From an uncultured Paracoccaceae bacterium (GTDB taxonomy: Bacteria > Pseudomonadota > Alphaproteobacteria > Rhodobacterales > Rhodobacteraceae): a DNA stretch of 19,243 bases. The notes under the pieces are model-generated. The model was not told the origin of the DNA and searched no databases. It saw only the letters and a program-made list of their open reading frames with translations. The DNA lies in the NCBI GenBank assembly GCA_937900975.1, contig CALCPC010000857.1, positions 1-19,243 of the forward strand, in the 5' to 3' direction. Below, piece after piece: positions 1 to 7,614 of this stretch. A program made the translations under genes and the position numbers. Every line of letters begins with the position of its first letter. The first letter of the stretch is position 1.

Positions 1-1
1 G

Positions 2-118
2 CTAGAGCAATTTCCGTTCACATTGGATCAGAAATCGCTGTCTCAAGATCAGCAGAATGCTGATCTTGAACGCGTTTTCTGATGATGACTGACCTGCTTT
101 GAACGGAAAATGCGCTAG
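2..118. repeat. Nested inverted-repeat (MITE/palindromic-repeat-like) element
   Basis: The outer arms at 2-20 and 100-118 are imperfect inverted copies about 19 bases long with three mismatches. Each begins or ends in CTAG and carries a TTCCGTTCA core. Inside lie two further paired arms: 27-34 with 76-83 (8 bp), and 43-54 with 58-69 (12 bp, perfect, loop GAA). The whole stretch can fold into one long hairpin. There is no transposase in it and no second copy in the window. Short CTAG-bounded palindromic repeats of this look are scattered through many alphaproteobacterial genomes, so a dispersed non-autonomous element is the likeliest reading. Its right end supplies the TAG stop codon (115-117, minus strand) of the neighbouring small flagellar gene. 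Confidence 0.7.
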
Positions 119-516
119 TCCTCTGGGGGTTGACCGTTGCGCTCCGCGCGCTGACGGCGGAGGTCGCGGGCGCGGTGGAGGCTTTGGTCGTATAAGCGCT
201 GCAAAACCTCGGCTTGCCCGAAACTTTGCCGCAAAACGTCCCGCGCTGCCTCCGCTGCGCGGTCGAGATCTCCATCCCGGCTGTCAAAGCTCTTCCGCCG
301 ACCCCCGCCCCAATCGGCAAAGCGGGCATAGGCCAGCAACTCGGCCGCCGGGCGGGGGCCCATGCGCGGGGCCTCGCGGCGCATCTGATCGCCCAGCGTT
401 TTGCGCGCCGCCGCCACCTTTCCCTTGTCGGCCAAAGCCCGCGCCACCGCAGCCTCGTCGCGGGCTTTGCGCAAGACCGCGAGCGCGACAAGCGATGCCA
501 ACGCGTCAGGCTTCAC
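115..516 (-). CDS. Small flagellar-operon protein, possibly FliJ-like
   Basis: This 133-residue helical protein is rich in charged residues and Ala. It starts with GTG at 516, which overlaps the flhB stop by four bases (GTGA), so it is probably translationally coupled to flhB as the last gene of the flagellar run. It has no signal peptide or membrane segment. The C-terminal half, residues about 80-125, is a continuous Arg/Ala/Glu-rich helix of the kind that forms a coiled coil. Small proteins of this sort follow flhB in Rhodobacterales flagellar clusters and resemble the export chaperone FliJ in general character, but that link is inference from composition and position. The TAG stop lies inside the terminal arm of the inverted-repeat element, so the ancestral C terminus may have been different. 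Confidence 0.7.
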   Translation of the reverse strand: MKPDALASLVALAVLRKARDEAAVARALADKGKVAAARKTLGDQMRREAPRMGPRPAAELLAYARFADWGGGRRKSFDSRDGDLDRAAEAARDVLRQSFGQAEVLQRLYDQSLHRARDLRRQRAERNGQPPED

Positions 517-1625
517 AGGTGGTATCCCGCAAGGCTGCGCCCCTGGGCACGGGCCTTGCGCCGCATCGCTTCGGCAAATCGGATGGCCGCGGCGACCGCG
601 CGATAATGCTCTGGCGGAATTTCATCGCCGATCTCCACAATCTCGTAAAGCGCGCGCGCGCAGGCGACGTCACGGTGCAGCGGCACACCGTTTTCGCCCG
701 CGATCTCACGGATTTTCAGCGCGATCTCGTCCACCCCTTTGGCCACGCACACCGGCGCCGTCCCCTTTTTGCGCGACCATTTCAGCGCGACGGCAACGTG
801 GACCGGGTTGACGATCTCGACGTCGGCTTTCGGCACATCGGCCATCATCTGTCGTTTGGACACCTCCACCGCGCGCTGCCGGCGGCGGGCCTTGAGTTGA
901 GGGTCGCCCTCCGTCTCTTTCGCCTCGTCGCGGATCTCCTGATACGACATGCGCAACCGGCGAAGATGATCGTGGCGCTGCCACGCGAAATCGATGAACG
1001 CGATCAGCATCGTGACGATCAAAATCCCCGTCATCATCCGCTTGTTTACGCCTCCATGGTGCTCTACGTCCGTTCTTGGTGAGGCGCGTTCAGCGCCGAT
1101 GATCTCTTATAGCTGGTTCATCTCCAGCGCGCCCGCGATGATCGAGATCGCAATCAGTTTGAAGGCGCTTTTCGCGAACTCGACCAACCCGGTCGGCCCG
1201 AATTTCTGTTTTGCAACACTGATCGGATCGATGCGCGCGCCTTTGGGCTTCAGCTTGTCGAGGCTGAAGACAATCGCGCGCTGCGCGGCATAGGCGGCAA
1301 GCGTCGCGGCGAGCGGGACAACAAAAACGGGCGCAAGATACCAGGCGGTCGTGGCAAGGATCGCGGCGGAAAGCCCGCCGCCGCCGGGGCCGAGGATCTG
1401 CCCGGTCAAGCGCTCGGACTGGTCGAGAAACAGCGACAGCGTTTCGCCGACGCTGCGCGCGACATCCCCGCCTGTGACAAAAAGAACCGCAAAAAGCGCG
1501 AGATAGGAGGCCGCAACCACAACCTCTGCCGATTTTGCGACATCCCCCTTTTTGCGCGCATCCTCCAGCCGCTTTGGCGTTGGCTCTTGGGTTTTCTCGC
1601 CGCCACCGGCGCCGCCCTCGCTCAT
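513..1625 (-). pseudogene. flhB: Flagellar export protein FlhB interrupted by an in-frame TAA
   Basis: FlhB is the export-gate and substrate-switch protein of the flagellar type III secretion system. The frame from ATG 1625 to TGA 513 spans 369 residues plus one internal TAA at 1107-1109. The part before the stop (172 residues) has the FlhB N terminus (EKTQEPTPKRLEDARKKGDV) and three hydrophobic segments at about 36-55, 85-115 and 150-168. The part after it has membrane segment 4, the linker with RMSYQEIRDEAKETEGDP, and the cytoplasmic domain. No base is gained or lost: reading through the stop keeps the spacing I expect of an intact FlhB, so this is a point nonsense change or a sequencing error. 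Downstream translation could restart at ATG 1037, 13 bases after a GGAGG at 1051-1055. The autocleavage motif is NPVH, not the usual NPTH. The start overlaps the fliR stop (ATGA). Confidence 0.85.
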
Positions 1626-2404
1626 CGCAATAGGGAAAGCGGCGCGGACAGCGCGCGATCAAGCGTGCCGAGCCATTCGACAAGGATCAGCGGCCCCGCC
1701 AACATCAAAAGAAGGAGCGTGGCCCCCGTGATCGCCGGCGCGCCCACGAAGGCCACCATCAGTTGCGGCATCGCGCGGTTGATCGCGCCCAGCGCCACAT
1801 TGTAGAGAAATGCCGCCAACACGAACGGGGCGGCGAGCGAGAAGGCAAGCGCAAAGGCCTCGACCGCCCGCGAAAGGCCCCAGCGCGCCGTATCGCTGGC
1901 CGGCAGGGTCGCGCCGAAGCCCACGACCTCGTAACTTAGCACAATGCCGTGGATCAGCTTAAGATGCAGGTCGAGCGACATGGCAATGGCCAGCCCGCCA
2001 AGCACAAGGACGTTGCCGATGGCAGGCATCGGGTCCGGCGCCACGGATCCCGCGGCGATCTGGGCCAGCGCTGTCGTTTGCGCCGCGATCGCGCCGGCCA
2101 ATTGCAACGCCATGACCAAAAGGCGAAAGCCAAGCCCGATCACAAGCCCGATGGCAACCTCGGCCAAAAGCGCGCCGGCAAAGCGTTGAACCGGCCACGG
2201 TCCGCCAAGCGGCGTGGGATCGACCATGGGAAACACCAACGCCGTAAAGGCGAGCGCCGCGCCAAGGCGGACGCGCATCGGGATCAATTGCTCTCCGAAA
2301 GCGGGCGCAAGGCCGATGATCGCGGCGGTGCGTGCAAAGGTCAGCACCGCCGCCATCAGCGTCGCTTCGGTAAAATCGACAAGGCTGGCGACCAAGTCCC
2401 ACAT
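1622..2404 (-). CDS. fliR: Flagellar biosynthesis protein FliR
   Basis: FliR is an inner-membrane component of the flagellar type III export gate, where it assembles with FliP and FliQ at the base of the rod. The 260-residue length is normal for the family. The protein is almost wholly hydrophobic with about six membrane segments, beginning with an N-terminal helix and the segment containing TFARTAAIIGLAPAFG, typical of FliR. A conserved-looking PMRVRLGAALAF stretch follows at about residue 42. Its ATG at 2404 shares one base with the flhA stop (TGATG), and its own stop overlaps the flhB start, so flhA, fliR and flhB form one translationally coupled unit. No fliP or fliQ is present in the window. 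The reading frame is intact. Confidence 0.96.
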   Translation of the reverse strand: MWDLVASLVDFTEATLMAAVLTFARTAAIIGLAPAFGEQLIPMRVRLGAALAFTALVFPMVDPTPLGGPWPVQRFAGALLAEVAIGLVIGLGFRLLVMALQLAGAIAAQTTALAQIAAGSVAPDPMPAIGNVLVLGGLAIAMSLDLHLKLIHGIVLSYEVVGFGATLPASDTARWGLSRAVEAFALAFSLAAPFVLAAFLYNVALGAINRAMPQLMVAFVGAPAITGATLLLLMLAGPLILVEWLGTLDRALSAPLSLLR

Positions 2405-4488
2405 CAGGCGGTGCCGAGAATGGCGGGACGCGACTGGTGCGAGATTTCATCGAAGGAAACGACGGGGTTGCGGATCCCCTTCGCGCGCAACACGGTCTGC
2501 AAGAACCGCCGCCGCCGTGTCGTTGTCACAATCGCGGGATAGCGCCCGTTCTGCGCCGCCGCCGCCACTTTATCGGCGACCGATCCCGCGAGGCGGTTGA
2601 ACTCCGACGGGGGCAGCGCGACGTCGAGCACGCCACCCTCGGTTTCGATCTGATGCTCGTGGAACGTCTCCTCCCACGCGGGGGCAAGCTGGATCAGCGG
2701 GAAGGTTCCGTCGGCCTCTTTCAATTCGGCGGTGATCTGGTAGGCGATGCGGTGGCGGACGTGCTCGGCCAGCGCTTCGGGCACTTGCGTGGCGCCGTTC
2801 GCCTCCCCGATGGCTTCCAGGATCACGGGCAGATTGCGGATCGAGACCCGTTCTTCCAGCAACAGGCGCAGCACCGATTGCAATTGGTCGACGGGCACTT
2901 TGTCGGGGATGAACTCATCCATGATGCGCCGGTTCGCCTCCCCCCGCGCGGCGTCCGAGGGTTTGACGAACTCATCAAGCAGCCGGCGCAGCGCGCGGCG
3001 CGTGAAAAGCCGGGAGAAATTCTGCTTGATGACCTCCAGCACATGGGTCGCGATCACTTCGGTCGGGGAGACGACCGACAAGCCTTCGAGCGCTGCACGC
3101 TCCTGCTGATCGGGGGAGATCCAGCGCGCGGGTGCGCCGTAGACGGGTTCGGCCACGGTGCGGCCCGCCGGCTCTGGCGGCGCGGGGTCCGACAGCAGCA
3201 TCAGCATCTGGTCAAGCTCTACTTCTGAGCGCGCGGCCTCCACCCCCTGGATGCGGATGGTGTAGGTGCCGGGGGCGAAGGCGGCGTTGTCGGTCAGCCG
3301 GATCTCGGGCAGCACCAGCCCGTATTCCTGGGCAATATGGTTGCGCATATTGGCGATCCGTCCGTCGAGCCCGTTGGTCGGGTCCATCACCATCGCCACA
3401 AGGTTGGCCGCAAACTCCAAATGGATCTCATCGACATCCAGCATGTCGCCAAGCTTCTTTTGCGGAGTCTCCTTGGGTTTGGCGACCTCGGCCGCCGCCG
3501 TGGCTGCAGCGGCAGCCTTGCCGCGCGCGGCCAAAAAGGCGGACAGCGCCAGCACAAACGCCGCGGCCATGAACGGCAGCAGCGGCAGTCCGGGGATAAA
3601 GGCAAAAAGGGCAAGCAGCGCCGCGACCGTGCCAAGCGCCACGGGATAGCCGCCAAGCTGGCCGGTTAGCGCCCGGTCCGCAGACCCCAGCGCGCCCCCT
3701 TTGGACAGCAACAGCGCTGCGGCAATCGAGATGATGACCGCGGGCACCTGCGTGACCAGCCCATCGCCCACTGTCAGGATCGAGTAGGTCTCAAACGCCT
3801 GCCCAACCGGCATCTCATGGACAAAAATGCCGCTCACCAGCCCCATCACAAGGTTGAGAAGCGTGATCAGAAGCCCCGCAACGGCATCGCCTTTGACAAA
3901 TTTCGAGGCCCCGTCGAGAGAGCCGAAGAACGTCGTTTCCTCCTGCTCCAACTGGCGGCGGGCGCGGGCGTCGGCATGGCTGATCGCGCCGGCCGAAAGG
4001 TCGCTGTCGATGGCCAATTGCTTGCCCGGCATCGCATCGAGCGCAAAGCGCGCGCCAACCTCCGCCATCCGCCCGGCGCCGCGGGTGATGACGATGAAAT
4101 TGACGATCATCAGGACGGCAAACACCACCAGGCCGAGCAGGATCGACCCCCCCATGATGAACATGGCAAACCCCTCGATCACATCGCCCGCCGCCGCTGT
4201 TCCGGAATGCCCTTCGGAAATGATCAGCTTGGTCGAGGACACGTTCAGCGCCAGGCGCAGCATCCGGCTGGCCAGCAGGATCGTCGGGAAGGCCGAGAAA
4301 TCGAGTGGCCGCTCAATGAAAAGGGTGATGGTGAAGATCAGGATCGCAAGGCCGAAGGAGGCCGCAAGCCCGAGGTCCAGGATCCAAGCCGGCATGGGCA
4401 AAACCATCATCACGATGATCGCCATAAGGGCGAGCGCCAGCAGGATTGTGGGGTGAAAGATCTGATTGAGCGACAGCGTCGGGTTCAC
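2404..4488 (-). CDS. flhA: Flagellar biosynthesis protein FlhA
   Basis: FlhA is the large membrane protein whose cytoplasmic domain forms the nonameric docking ring for chaperone-substrate complexes in flagellar export. The GTG at 4488 gives 694 residues, the usual family size, and begins directly before the first membrane segment. That GTG overlaps the stop of the upstream transglycosylase gene (GTGA). The open frame extends upstream to 4602, but that extension is an Arg/Pro-rich shadow. About eight membrane segments fill roughly residues 15-310. Between segments 4 and 5 lies the conserved cytoplasmic loop with VITRGAGRMAEVGARFALDAMPGKQLAID. A low-complexity Ala/Lys linker at about 325-345 leads into the soluble domain. 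Both halves are intact. Confidence 0.97.
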   Translation of the reverse strand: MNPTLSLNQIFHPTILLALALMAIIVMMVLPMPAWILDLGLAASFGLAILIFTITLFIERPLDFSAFPTILLASRMLRLALNVSSTKLIISEGHSGTAAAGDVIEGFAMFIMGGSILLGLVVFAVLMIVNFIVITRGAGRMAEVGARFALDAMPGKQLAIDSDLSAGAISHADARARRQLEQEETTFFGSLDGASKFVKGDAVAGLLITLLNLVMGLVSGIFVHEMPVGQAFETYSILTVGDGLVTQVPAVIISIAAALLLSKGGALGSADRALTGQLGGYPVALGTVAALLALFAFIPGLPLLPFMAAAFVLALSAFLAARGKAAAAATAAAEVAKPKETPQKKLGDMLDVDEIHLEFAANLVAMVMDPTNGLDGRIANMRNHIAQEYGLVLPEIRLTDNAAFAPGTYTIRIQGVEAARSEVELDQMLMLLSDPAPPEPAGRTVAEPVYGAPARWISPDQQERAALEGLSVVSPTEVIATHVLEVIKQNFSRLFTRRALRRLLDEFVKPSDAARGEANRRIMDEFIPDKVPVDQLQSVLRLLLEERVSIRNLPVILEAIGEANGATQVPEALAEHVRHRIAYQITAELKEADGTFPLIQLAPAWEETFHEHQIETEGGVLDVALPPSEFNRLAGSVADKVAAAAQNGRYPAIVTTTRRRRFLQTVLRAKGIRNPVVSFDEISHQSRPAILGTA

Positions 4489-5294
4489 GGCGACGTCCCC
4501 CCGTAAAGGCCGCCGCGCGCAGGCGTCAACAGGCCCGGCCCCGACGGCAGGTGATCGATGGCGGCAAGCGACCCGGTCGCCGAGGGGGGCGGCGCGACCC
4601 AACCGGGCGGCACATCGGCCAAAAGCGGACCTGGCTTCGCGGGGCGCCTGACACGGCGCGCGGGCCGGTCGCGCACGCTGTCGAGCATATCCGACATCCC
4701 CTCGGCATCGGTCATGTTATGGGCATATTCCCCAACCGCGGGGGGCGGTGCCGCGCCCCCGGTCAGGCCCGCCAAAATCCGCTCAAACCGCTTGGAATAG
4801 CGCGTTGCGAACTTCGGTGTGCGTGAGTGATACGCCCCGGCAGAGGTGATCCAGGACTGGCTTTCGGCAAACAGGCTGCGCAGAAATCGGCTGGCATAAA
4901 GCGCATTCTCACGCGGGTCGAACATCTGTTCGATCGAGGCGAAGGCACTGCCATGCCAGCGGAAATTGATCTGAAAACACCCAACATCGAAGCTGCGCGC
5001 GCCCTTGGCGTGATGGGCTTTGACATAGGCCAAAGCCTCATCCCGGGTGGCGAACCACTTGCCGGTGCCCTCCATGTTCACGGTCCAGGGCCAGGGCCGG
5101 TTCTGTCCGTCCATAACGCGCCCGGTTTCGGTCAGCGCGATGGCACGCATCACGGTTTCGGGCACGCCATGGGCCCGGGCGGCATAGGCCCCCGCCGCCT
5201 CACACAAGGCGGAAATGCGCAAAGGGTCCGGCGCGCGCGCGTGGCCCAAGCCCGCGAATAGACACAAAAAGAGCAAACGGAAGGGGCGATGCAT
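4485..5294 (-). CDS. Secreted lytic transglycosylase of the flagellar cluster (SLT domain)
   Basis: Lytic transglycosylases cleave the MurNAc-GlcNAc bond of peptidoglycan, and those in flagellar clusters open the wall for the rod. The 269-residue product has a signal peptide (MHRPFRLLFLCLFAGLGHARA) with likely cleavage near residue 20. An SLT-type domain follows, with the putative catalytic Glu at about residue 56 in ALTETGR. The GCFQINFRWHG stretch near residue 103 is the usual Q-I/M-N core, and GAYHS follows later. The C-terminal third is Pro/Arg-rich and probably disordered. I chose ATG 5294 over GTG 5297 because an AGGAG at 5301-5305 lies at better spacing from it. The overlap with flhA (GTGA) suggests joint expression. 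A role like that of SltF of Rhodobacter is plausible but not shown. Confidence 0.88.
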   Translation of the reverse strand: MHRPFRLLFLCLFAGLGHARAPDPLRISALCEAAGAYAARAHGVPETVMRAIALTETGRVMDGQNRPWPWTVNMEGTGKWFATRDEALAYVKAHHAKGARSFDVGCFQINFRWHGSAFASIEQMFDPRENALYASRFLRSLFAESQSWITSAGAYHSRTPKFATRYSKRFERILAGLTGGAAPPPAVGEYAHNMTDAEGMSDMLDSVRDRPARRVRRPAKPGPLLADVPPGWVAPPPSATGSLAAIDHLPSGPGLLTPARGGLYGGTSP

Positions 5295-5532
5295 CACGTC
5301 TCCTGCCAGCGGGTTCGGGGCAGGCCTACGCCAGACGTGGTTACCAAATCGAGAAGGAGGCCGTTAAAAACTGTGCCGAAGGCTGTATTGATTTTAGCCG
5401 CTCCCGCGACAGCGCGGGTGTGTCTCGGCCGAAACAGCGTGGCCGCGCGGCATCGGAGTTAAGACGCGCGCCCCAGATCTGTCCCGCGTCGATGGGGTGC
5501 AGATAGCGGGCGTCTTTCGCTGCGGCCAGCGG

Positions 5533-5895
5533 TTACGCGGGGCGGCGCCACAGGCGGCGGACGCGCAAGAAGGCGCGGTAGCCAAGCTCTGCCATCGTGG
5601 ACAGCGGCGGCACATCGAGAAGCCGCGCAAGCGGGCGCAAACGCGGGTGATTGCGCCAGATCGCGGTAAACGCCTCCGCGCCGCTTGCCAGCCGGCCATC
5701 GCGGCGGCGGATGTGGATGCGGCGCAGGGCCGTTTCCCGGTCAAGCCCGGTCAGGCGCGTTTCGGGATCGCTGACATCTGTCCAGCGCACGTCCGACAGC
5801 GCGGGTAGGCCGCGATACACGGCGATTTCGCGGCGGCAAACGGGGCATGCGCCGTCGTAGAAGACTTCGCTTGCGGCAAGGGGATCTTGGGTCAT
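5533..5895 (-). CDS. DUF393 / DCC-family thiol-disulfide oxidoreductase-like protein
   Basis: The protein has 120 residues. The N terminus contains FYDGACPVCRREI, the DGxCxxC signature of the DUF393 (DCC) family, with the two Cys as a potential redox pair. A later RIHIRRRDGRLASGAEAFTAIW stretch is the second typical block of the family, and the C terminus is basic. The biochemical activity of these proteins is poorly defined, and the oxidoreductase name rests on the CXXC. ATG 5895 is preferred over the in-frame TTG at 5904. The gene is divergent from the photolyase-like gene starting at 5985. DUF393 genes are often found beside photolyase or cryptochrome genes, so a functional partnership is a reasonable inference. 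The first 89 bases between the two starts show no clear promoter. Confidence 0.87.
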   Translation of the reverse strand: MTQDPLAASEVFYDGACPVCRREIAVYRGLPALSDVRWTDVSDPETRLTGLDRETALRRIHIRRRDGRLASGAEAFTAIWRNHPRLRPLARLLDVPPLSTMAELGYRAFLRVRRLWRRPA

Positions 5896-5984
5896 GGCCG
5901 GCAAGGTGGGTCGACAAAGCGCCGCGTCCAGCGCGTCTCGACGCCGCGCCGCGCCGGCCTAGCTCGCCCCGCAAAGGAGACGCT

Positions 5985-7172
5985 ATGCACCCTCTTCCAA
6001 CACGCGCCGCAGGGCTGGATCGCCTGGCGCAGTTCACCCCGCGCATGGGCCGCGCCTATGCGGCAGAGCGCAACTATGACCCCGGCCCCGAAAACCGACC
6101 GGGCGTCAGCGCCCTGTCGCCGTGGATCTGCCGCCGCCAGGTTTTGGAGGCCGAAGCGGTCGCCGCGGCACTGAGCGCGCACAGCCCATCGGCGTCCACC
6201 AAGTTCATCGAAGAGGTTTTCTGGCGCGGCTACTTTAAGGGTTGGCTTGAGCATCGCCCCGGTATTTGGGCCGACGCCAAACCAAACCACCCGGCGCCCG
6301 CCGGTCTGGAGGCGGCCGAAACGGGCAACACCGGCATCGCCTGTTTCGATGCCTGGGCACGGGAATTGGTGGAAACGGGTTATCTCCATAATCATGCGCG
6401 GATGTGGTTCGCCTCGATCTGGGTCTTTACGCTGGGCTTGCCGTGGCGGCATGGCGCCGACTTCTTTCTGCGCCATCTGCTGGACGGCGACGCGGCATCC
6501 AACACCCTTTCCTGGCGGTGGGTGTCGGGCGTTCACACGCGCGGCAAGACCTATCTGGCCCGGTCCAGCAATATCGCGCGCTACACGGCCGGGCGCTATC
6601 CCGAAACGCCGGGCCTCGCCAGCGTGGCCCCGCCGGTTGAGGAACCGCCGAACCCCGATGTGACGCCGCTGCGCCAGCCCCGTCGGGGCACGCCCGTGCC
6701 CTCTCTCTATCTGGTAACAACAGAAGACTGTGGGTTGGTGTCCAGCGGGGACATGCCCGTGGCCGGCGTCGCCACGCTGCAACTGACCGGGTGCCGAAGC
6801 GCGCGTCCGGTCAGCCCGGCTGTCCATGCCTTCGACGCCGGCGCGCTCGCCGATGGCGCGGCGCAGCTTGGCGGCGCTGTCCAAACGCTCGACCATCCGA
6901 CGCCCGCAGATTTGGTGGCCGCAGCCCGTGCCGCCGGAACCACTCAGATTGTAACGGGGTTTTTGCACACCGGATGGGTTCGCGATTGGTTCGATGCCGC
7001 AGAAGGGGAATTCGACCGCGCTGGGATCACCGTGGCAGAGATCCAGCGCGACTGGGACCGGGCGGTCTATCCGCATTGCAAATCGGGCTATTTCGGCCTG
7101 AAAAAGAAGATCCCGACCCTTTTGCCGACGATTGCCCCGAACGCCGGCATGCCGCTTTTCAGCCGGGTTTGA
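5985..7172 (+). CDS. Photolyase/cryptochrome-like FAD protein with FAD domain first (possibly permuted)
   Basis: The protein has 395 residues, starting at ATG 5985 with AAGGAGA at 5973-5979. Residues about 10-205 match the helical FAD-binding domain of photolyases. They contain SALSPWICRRQVLEAE, KFIEEVFWRGYFKGWLEHRP, TGYLHNHARMWFASIWVF, LPWRHGADFF and LLDGDAASNTLSWRWVSG, including Trp positions that in E. coli photolyase carry electrons to FAD. The usual N-terminal alpha/beta antenna domain is missing from the front. Residues about 238-380 instead look like that domain: a strand-rich start, GALADGAAQLGGAVQTL, DLVAAARAAGTTQIVT, AEGEFDRAGITV, and a closing YFGLKKKIPTLL that resembles the YKVFTPF region before the FAD domain in ordinary photolyases. 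I infer a domain swap or circular permutation. DNA repair, photoreception or neither is possible. The 3' end overlaps the convergent OsmC gene by 14 bases. Confidence 0.85.
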   Translation: MHPLPTRAAGLDRLAQFTPRMGRAYAAERNYDPGPENRPGVSALSPWICRRQVLEAEAVAAALSAHSPSASTKFIEEVFWRGYFKGWLEHRPGIWADAKPNHPAPAGLEAAETGNTGIACFDAWARELVETGYLHNHARMWFASIWVFTLGLPWRHGADFFLRHLLDGDAASNTLSWRWVSGVHTRGKTYLARSSNIARYTAGRYPETPGLASVAPPVEEPPNPDVTPLRQPRRGTPVPSLYLVTTEDCGLVSSGDMPVAGVATLQLTGCRSARPVSPAVHAFDAGALADGAAQLGGAVQTLDHPTPADLVAAARAAGTTQIVTGFLHTGWVRDWFDAAEGEFDRAGITVAEIQRDWDRAVYPHCKSGYFGLKKKIPTLLPTIAPNAGMPLFSRV

Positions 7173-7614
7173 TGGTGATTTTGGTGCGGACGGAATTTGC
7201 GATAAAGCAATCCGCATGGGCCGCGTGGTGCAGCATCTCAACCTCCGTCGGCGCGGGGACTGTGCCGGTCCAGCGCAGCTCCGGCGCCAATGTGACCTCC
7301 GCGATCCAAAACGTGCCTTCGGGGGTGCGCACCATCCGACCCTGCGCACGGTCCCGGTAGGACGCTACGACATGGCCCGCGCGCCGCGCATGATCCAAAA
7401 ACCAAAGCATGTGACAAGCGGAAAGCGCTGCGACAAACGCCTCCTCGGGGTCGAGGGCCGCCGCGACCGAGTGCGGCGCCGGCACCACCGCGGGCGACGC
7501 GGAGGCGGCGATGGTGATGCCGCCGTCCAGCCGGATTTCATGCGCGCGGCTGTAGGCGTTCGCGGCGAAATCGCCATCGAGACGCCAAAAGACCTCAGCC
7601 CTATGCTCAGACAT
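7159..7614 (-). CDS. OsmC/Ohr-family protein (putative organic-hydroperoxide peroxiredoxin)
   Basis: The protein has 151 residues from ATG 7614. OsmC/Ohr proteins reduce organic hydroperoxides with two Cys. One is visible in AFVAALSACHMLWFLDHAR (about residue 78), the standard helix position, and the other in AHADCFIANSV near the C terminus, also the standard position. No signal peptide is present. The start overlaps the end of bchO by eight bases, making it the last gene of the crtA-bchIDO transcription unit. That placement suggests protection from peroxides made by illuminated pigment, which is inference. An in-frame upstream start at 7650 would intrude further into bchO and is less likely. 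Confidence 0.9.
   Translation of the reverse strand: MSEHRAEVFWRLDGDFAANAYSRAHEIRLDGGITIAASASPAVVPAPHSVAAALDPEEAFVAALSACHMLWFLDHARRAGHVVASYRDRAQGRMVRTPEGTFWIAEVTLAPELRWTGTVPAPTEVEMLHHAAHADCFIANSVRTKITIKPG

Noticed and set aside
99..1082. 327-codon open frame on the plus strand
   Set aside because: It is opposite flhB and the small flagellar gene, is Arg/Pro/His-rich, and shows no domain.
5350..5410. Sigma-54-like GGCAC element and possible CtrA half-site upstream of the transglycosylase gene
   Set aside because: The GGCAC has no proper -12 partner, and only one TTAA-type half-site is present, so neither promoter type can be supported.
5892..7349. 485-codon open frame on the minus strand
   Set aside because: It is the antisense shadow of the photolyase-like gene, and its peptide composition is not protein-like.
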